Shown: positions 61,311 to 64,000 of the stretch, piece by piece
Layout of the letters: each line of letters begins with the position of its first letter
How positions within the stretch are numbered: position 1 is the first letter of the stretch
Origin: Hexactinellida sp. DTS-2022
Taxonomy: Eukaryota; Porifera; Hexactinellida
Length of the DNA: 64,000 nt
Reading direction: 5' to 3'
NCBI GenBank assembly: GCA_028753945.1
Contig: JAPNXP010000006.1
Coordinates: forward strand, 1,054,001 to 1,118,000
Notes under the pieces: generated by a model
Database searches by the model: none
Told to the model about the DNA's origin: nothing
The model's input: only the letters and a program-made list of their open reading frames with translations
Translations under genes and position numbers: made by a program

Positions 61311-64000
61311 TATGACTAGTTTAACATACTTGGTTTGAATAATTGGTAAGTGTGTATGTGTTTTAATTAACCCAGAGGTACGTACTAACAGAGTTTTCCT
61401 ATATGTAGTTGTGCTCTAACCAGTACAGTTGAATTATCATCAGAAATTCGTATTAAGTTCTGTCATTAAGTAATTAAATTGCTCTGAAGGAGGCCAAAAA
61501 TATAACAAATAGTCTACTGTAGATGCATAATAAGTATATTTGAAGGCCAATATATTGTTACAAAGTTTTATTTAAGATGGTATATTACAGTATTTCTCCA
61601 TTTAGCATGTTATTACTGGCATTGGCCTCCTATGTTTAAAAGGGTATTACCGTATTCTAAAAAGTTCTATCAATTCTAGTTTTTTTAATTTTAGTTGTTA
61701 ATATTTTTTTAATTTGTAATCTTTTCAACGTTGCATACGTATAGAGTATAACATTATTTATACTGCTTAGTATCGTTGCGTATTATTACCGCAGTGTAAG
61801 CTTATTGTAATATACAGGCTCTGCTGGTGGGAAGAAATTGTTTAGTAGAGTAAGAATGTATTGTGTGCTCAGCAATAATATATTCAAAATAATTCGGAAT
61901 TTAAAGATTGCTATAAACTGAAATAATGAAAATTCAAGACAGTTGCTCTATCGCTAAGCGGAATTGGTCTTTGTTCAGACAGAATACATTCTGTTTTATC
62001 TATTTATTGTTTTCATGAATTCCATTTGACTTACTTACCACCAGTTACCACATTTCGTATCAAAATCCAATAGTTCGTTGTGTAAAATTTATATCATTAT
62101 ACATGTATGATTGAAAAAAATGGGATATTCAATATAATTTTATAATTAAATAGTTGAAGCTTTAAAAATAGCGTATGGAGGAAAACAAGTAATATGATAT
62201 ATTATTCCCTTCACTTAAATTAACTTTTGTATATACTAATCTTTCAAATCGAACAAATTGATTGGTTATATCGATGTTTAGTCTACTTGGTTAATTCATA
62301 ATTGAGACTATAAATAATCTAGCTACGTCGTAAAATTGCTAATTTGTTTCACATTAGTGTTTATACATAAAACATCGTTGTCTAGGGTAATAAGGTACAT
62401 TAAGTTTAATTAAGATTTTGGGATAAGCATTTGTGTACTATGTATGTAATTTTCTTCTTAGCTTTATATTACTTTTTTTCACTTATCCCAAAATATATAA
62501 TTGGCGGTTGTTTTGTCTCTAAATTCAAAAATATTAGAAAGTGACAACATTTGCATCGATAATTTGTTGCGAATAATTAGCCTAAGAGTATAAACTCATT
62601 TGCTTTCGTATAAAAACTCTAGATTTTTTCATGTTATCGGTAAATATCTTCAATAATAATGCAATCAATACAGTTTCAAGAAGGCAAATAATACAATAAT
62701 ATTACAACATTAGCATGCAGCATATTATCAATATAATAATATGACTGCAGGATTGATGTCGCTAAAGAAGGCACAGAGATTCCAGCTAGAGACACATCAG
62801 TTAACAGTACAGCAGTAGTATAATGCGTATTGTGCTGCTTACAATTTAATCGCCGCTCGTTGAAAGAAATTCCGTTTTCTTTCTGAGTCACTCAGTCATT
62901 TTTACTTTGGTCCACATCTTTCTTATTTCCTGTTTCTTATCCGCAAGCTTTTGATCGATTATTTTTTGAAAACTCAAACAATTTCAATGATAAATCGATC
63001 CAATGGATTGATTTATCAAAGAAAATGTGGATCGTAATTTTTTCAAAATGATTTCACTTCGGCCTTATCAAAATTAATGATTTTCATCTCAAGGAAGGAT
63101 TAAGTATCGATTTTCCTATTTATTTTAATTAAATATTGAAGCACTCAATCAGTTTTCAAAACAAATTGCATTATTATAAATAAAATATTTATTATTGTTC
63201 TTGTATTTCATTTTTATACGAAGAATATCAATGTTTTGTTAATTGCGGTTCCTTATCATTTATTTGTCATTAAAATGCTTAGTAACATTTACATAATAGA
63301 ACATTCGTTTGTCGCGAAGTTATTTGTCTAATCATTCATTTTCATTTCTTCTTGCGATTAATCTGTATACTGTAAGGTGTTAATATGAACTTAACTCCAA
63401 ATAACTTTGCTTAGAAAATTATATAATTACGTTAATAGCTCTCCATACCTACTTGAATCTACTTATATTTCCATAAATGTATGGTTAATTTATATAATTT
63501 ATCACCTACTTAGTAAATCCAATTTACGATTCCATTTAGTTACCTCAATACTAACCAGTTACATATGCTATGATCATCTGAACAACTGTAGCATCAAACT
63601 TTACAAATAAATTTATAATCATAATATTAACGAAGTTGTAGAATACGATACGTTAGTTTAACATTTGAATTCAGAGTTATTAAAAGGAATGTCTCCGATT
63701 CAGCAGCGGATGCTGGAGCGCCGCCTCCTATTTTTATTACAAACTAATCATTGATCAAATTAGTATTTTGTGAGTTTTAACTATTTCTACGTATTTAGTT
63801 TTAAGATGTAAGCCAAAATATTAACTAGTCAATAAAATTATGATCATCCACCCATTTTCCTTTCTCGGAATCTAAATGGGCCATACGGGCCATGATAATA
63901 CTTTATGTAAATTCAAAAAAAGCGCGCTCCAAAAGTTGAGGAGCACTTGATGCTCTGATGTAAGTACAAATTTATTACAAGACCACCGAAAGGGAAATAC
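61311..64000. other. AT-rich gene-poor end of the window
   Basis: No gene was recognised in 2.7 kb. Short frames are low-complexity AT sequence. A brief GC-rich patch at 63695-63730 could be coding on either strand but has no clear splice borders. A fragment of the GGAGCG repeat lies at 63919-63955. Confidence 0.5.

Noticed and set aside
62676-62891. 71-codon minus-strand frame
   Set aside because: AT-rich, no recognisable motif, and no splice or promoter support.
63695-63730. GC-rich patch that could be a small exon
   Set aside because: Too short and without clear acceptor and donor to call.

Overview
The window reads as a nuclear segment of an invertebrate animal genome, AT-rich and crowded with DNA transposons. 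Genes are either intronless or carry short GT-AG introns. The animal signature is a C-type lectin with a collagen tail, NHL-repeat proteins, an ANKMY1-like gene, CUL5, PDCD7 and VTA1 homologues, a cytochrome P450, and P-element, hAT, Helitron and LINE sequences. An early-branching animal such as a sponge is a guess from gene content; no single marker fixes the taxon.

Layout. 1-14.1 kb: tandem array of five copies of an unrecognised multi-pass membrane protein family. Copy 1 is frameshifted, copies 2 and 4 are near-identical, and copy 3 is a chimera of copy 5 (front) and copy 1 (back). Two promoter-plus-start remnants lie between them, and a Helitron-like element with a 141-144 bp array has landed in the 5' leader of copy 4. 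14.1-21.9 kb: repeats, an intact DPH7 gene (minus strand) and an orphan exon. 21.9-26.9 kb: an NHL-repeat gene between two copies of a ~240 bp repeat, a terminal exon on the minus strand, MITEs and a canonical Helitron. 27.8-31.5 kb: minus-strand decayed copies of CUL5, TIMM13 and VTA1, with an intact P450 on the plus strand inside a CUL5 intron. 34-35.3 kb: an NHL pseudogene split by two MITEs. 37-38.8 kb: a MATE transporter split by a MITE. 40.7-43.2 kb: a four-exon CTLD-CTLD-collagen gene with every exon in phase. 44.1-45.4 kb: a second intact NHL gene. 45.7-48.3 kb: a disrupted ANKMY1-like gene. 48.5-53.9 kb: a LINE tail, a nested stack of transposons and a foldback element cut by a Helitron. 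54.0-57.6 kb: a P-element-like transposon with ~340 bp inverted repeats and an 8 bp target duplication. 57.8-59 kb: a PDCD7-like ORF and a tRNA-Ser(GCU). 59-61.3 kb: another nested stack ending in a 1.07 kb palindrome. The remainder is AT-rich with no gene seen.

Three themes stand out. Gene families here exchange sequence: both the membrane-protein array and the NHL genes have an internal block that is nearly identical between otherwise diverged copies. Small hAT-like MITEs, with exact 5 or 8 bp target duplications, have repeatedly landed in coding exons, and those genes are the ones that are broken. Helitron-like elements occur in two end types, a canonical CTAG type and one ending in CTCG after a GC-rich hairpin.
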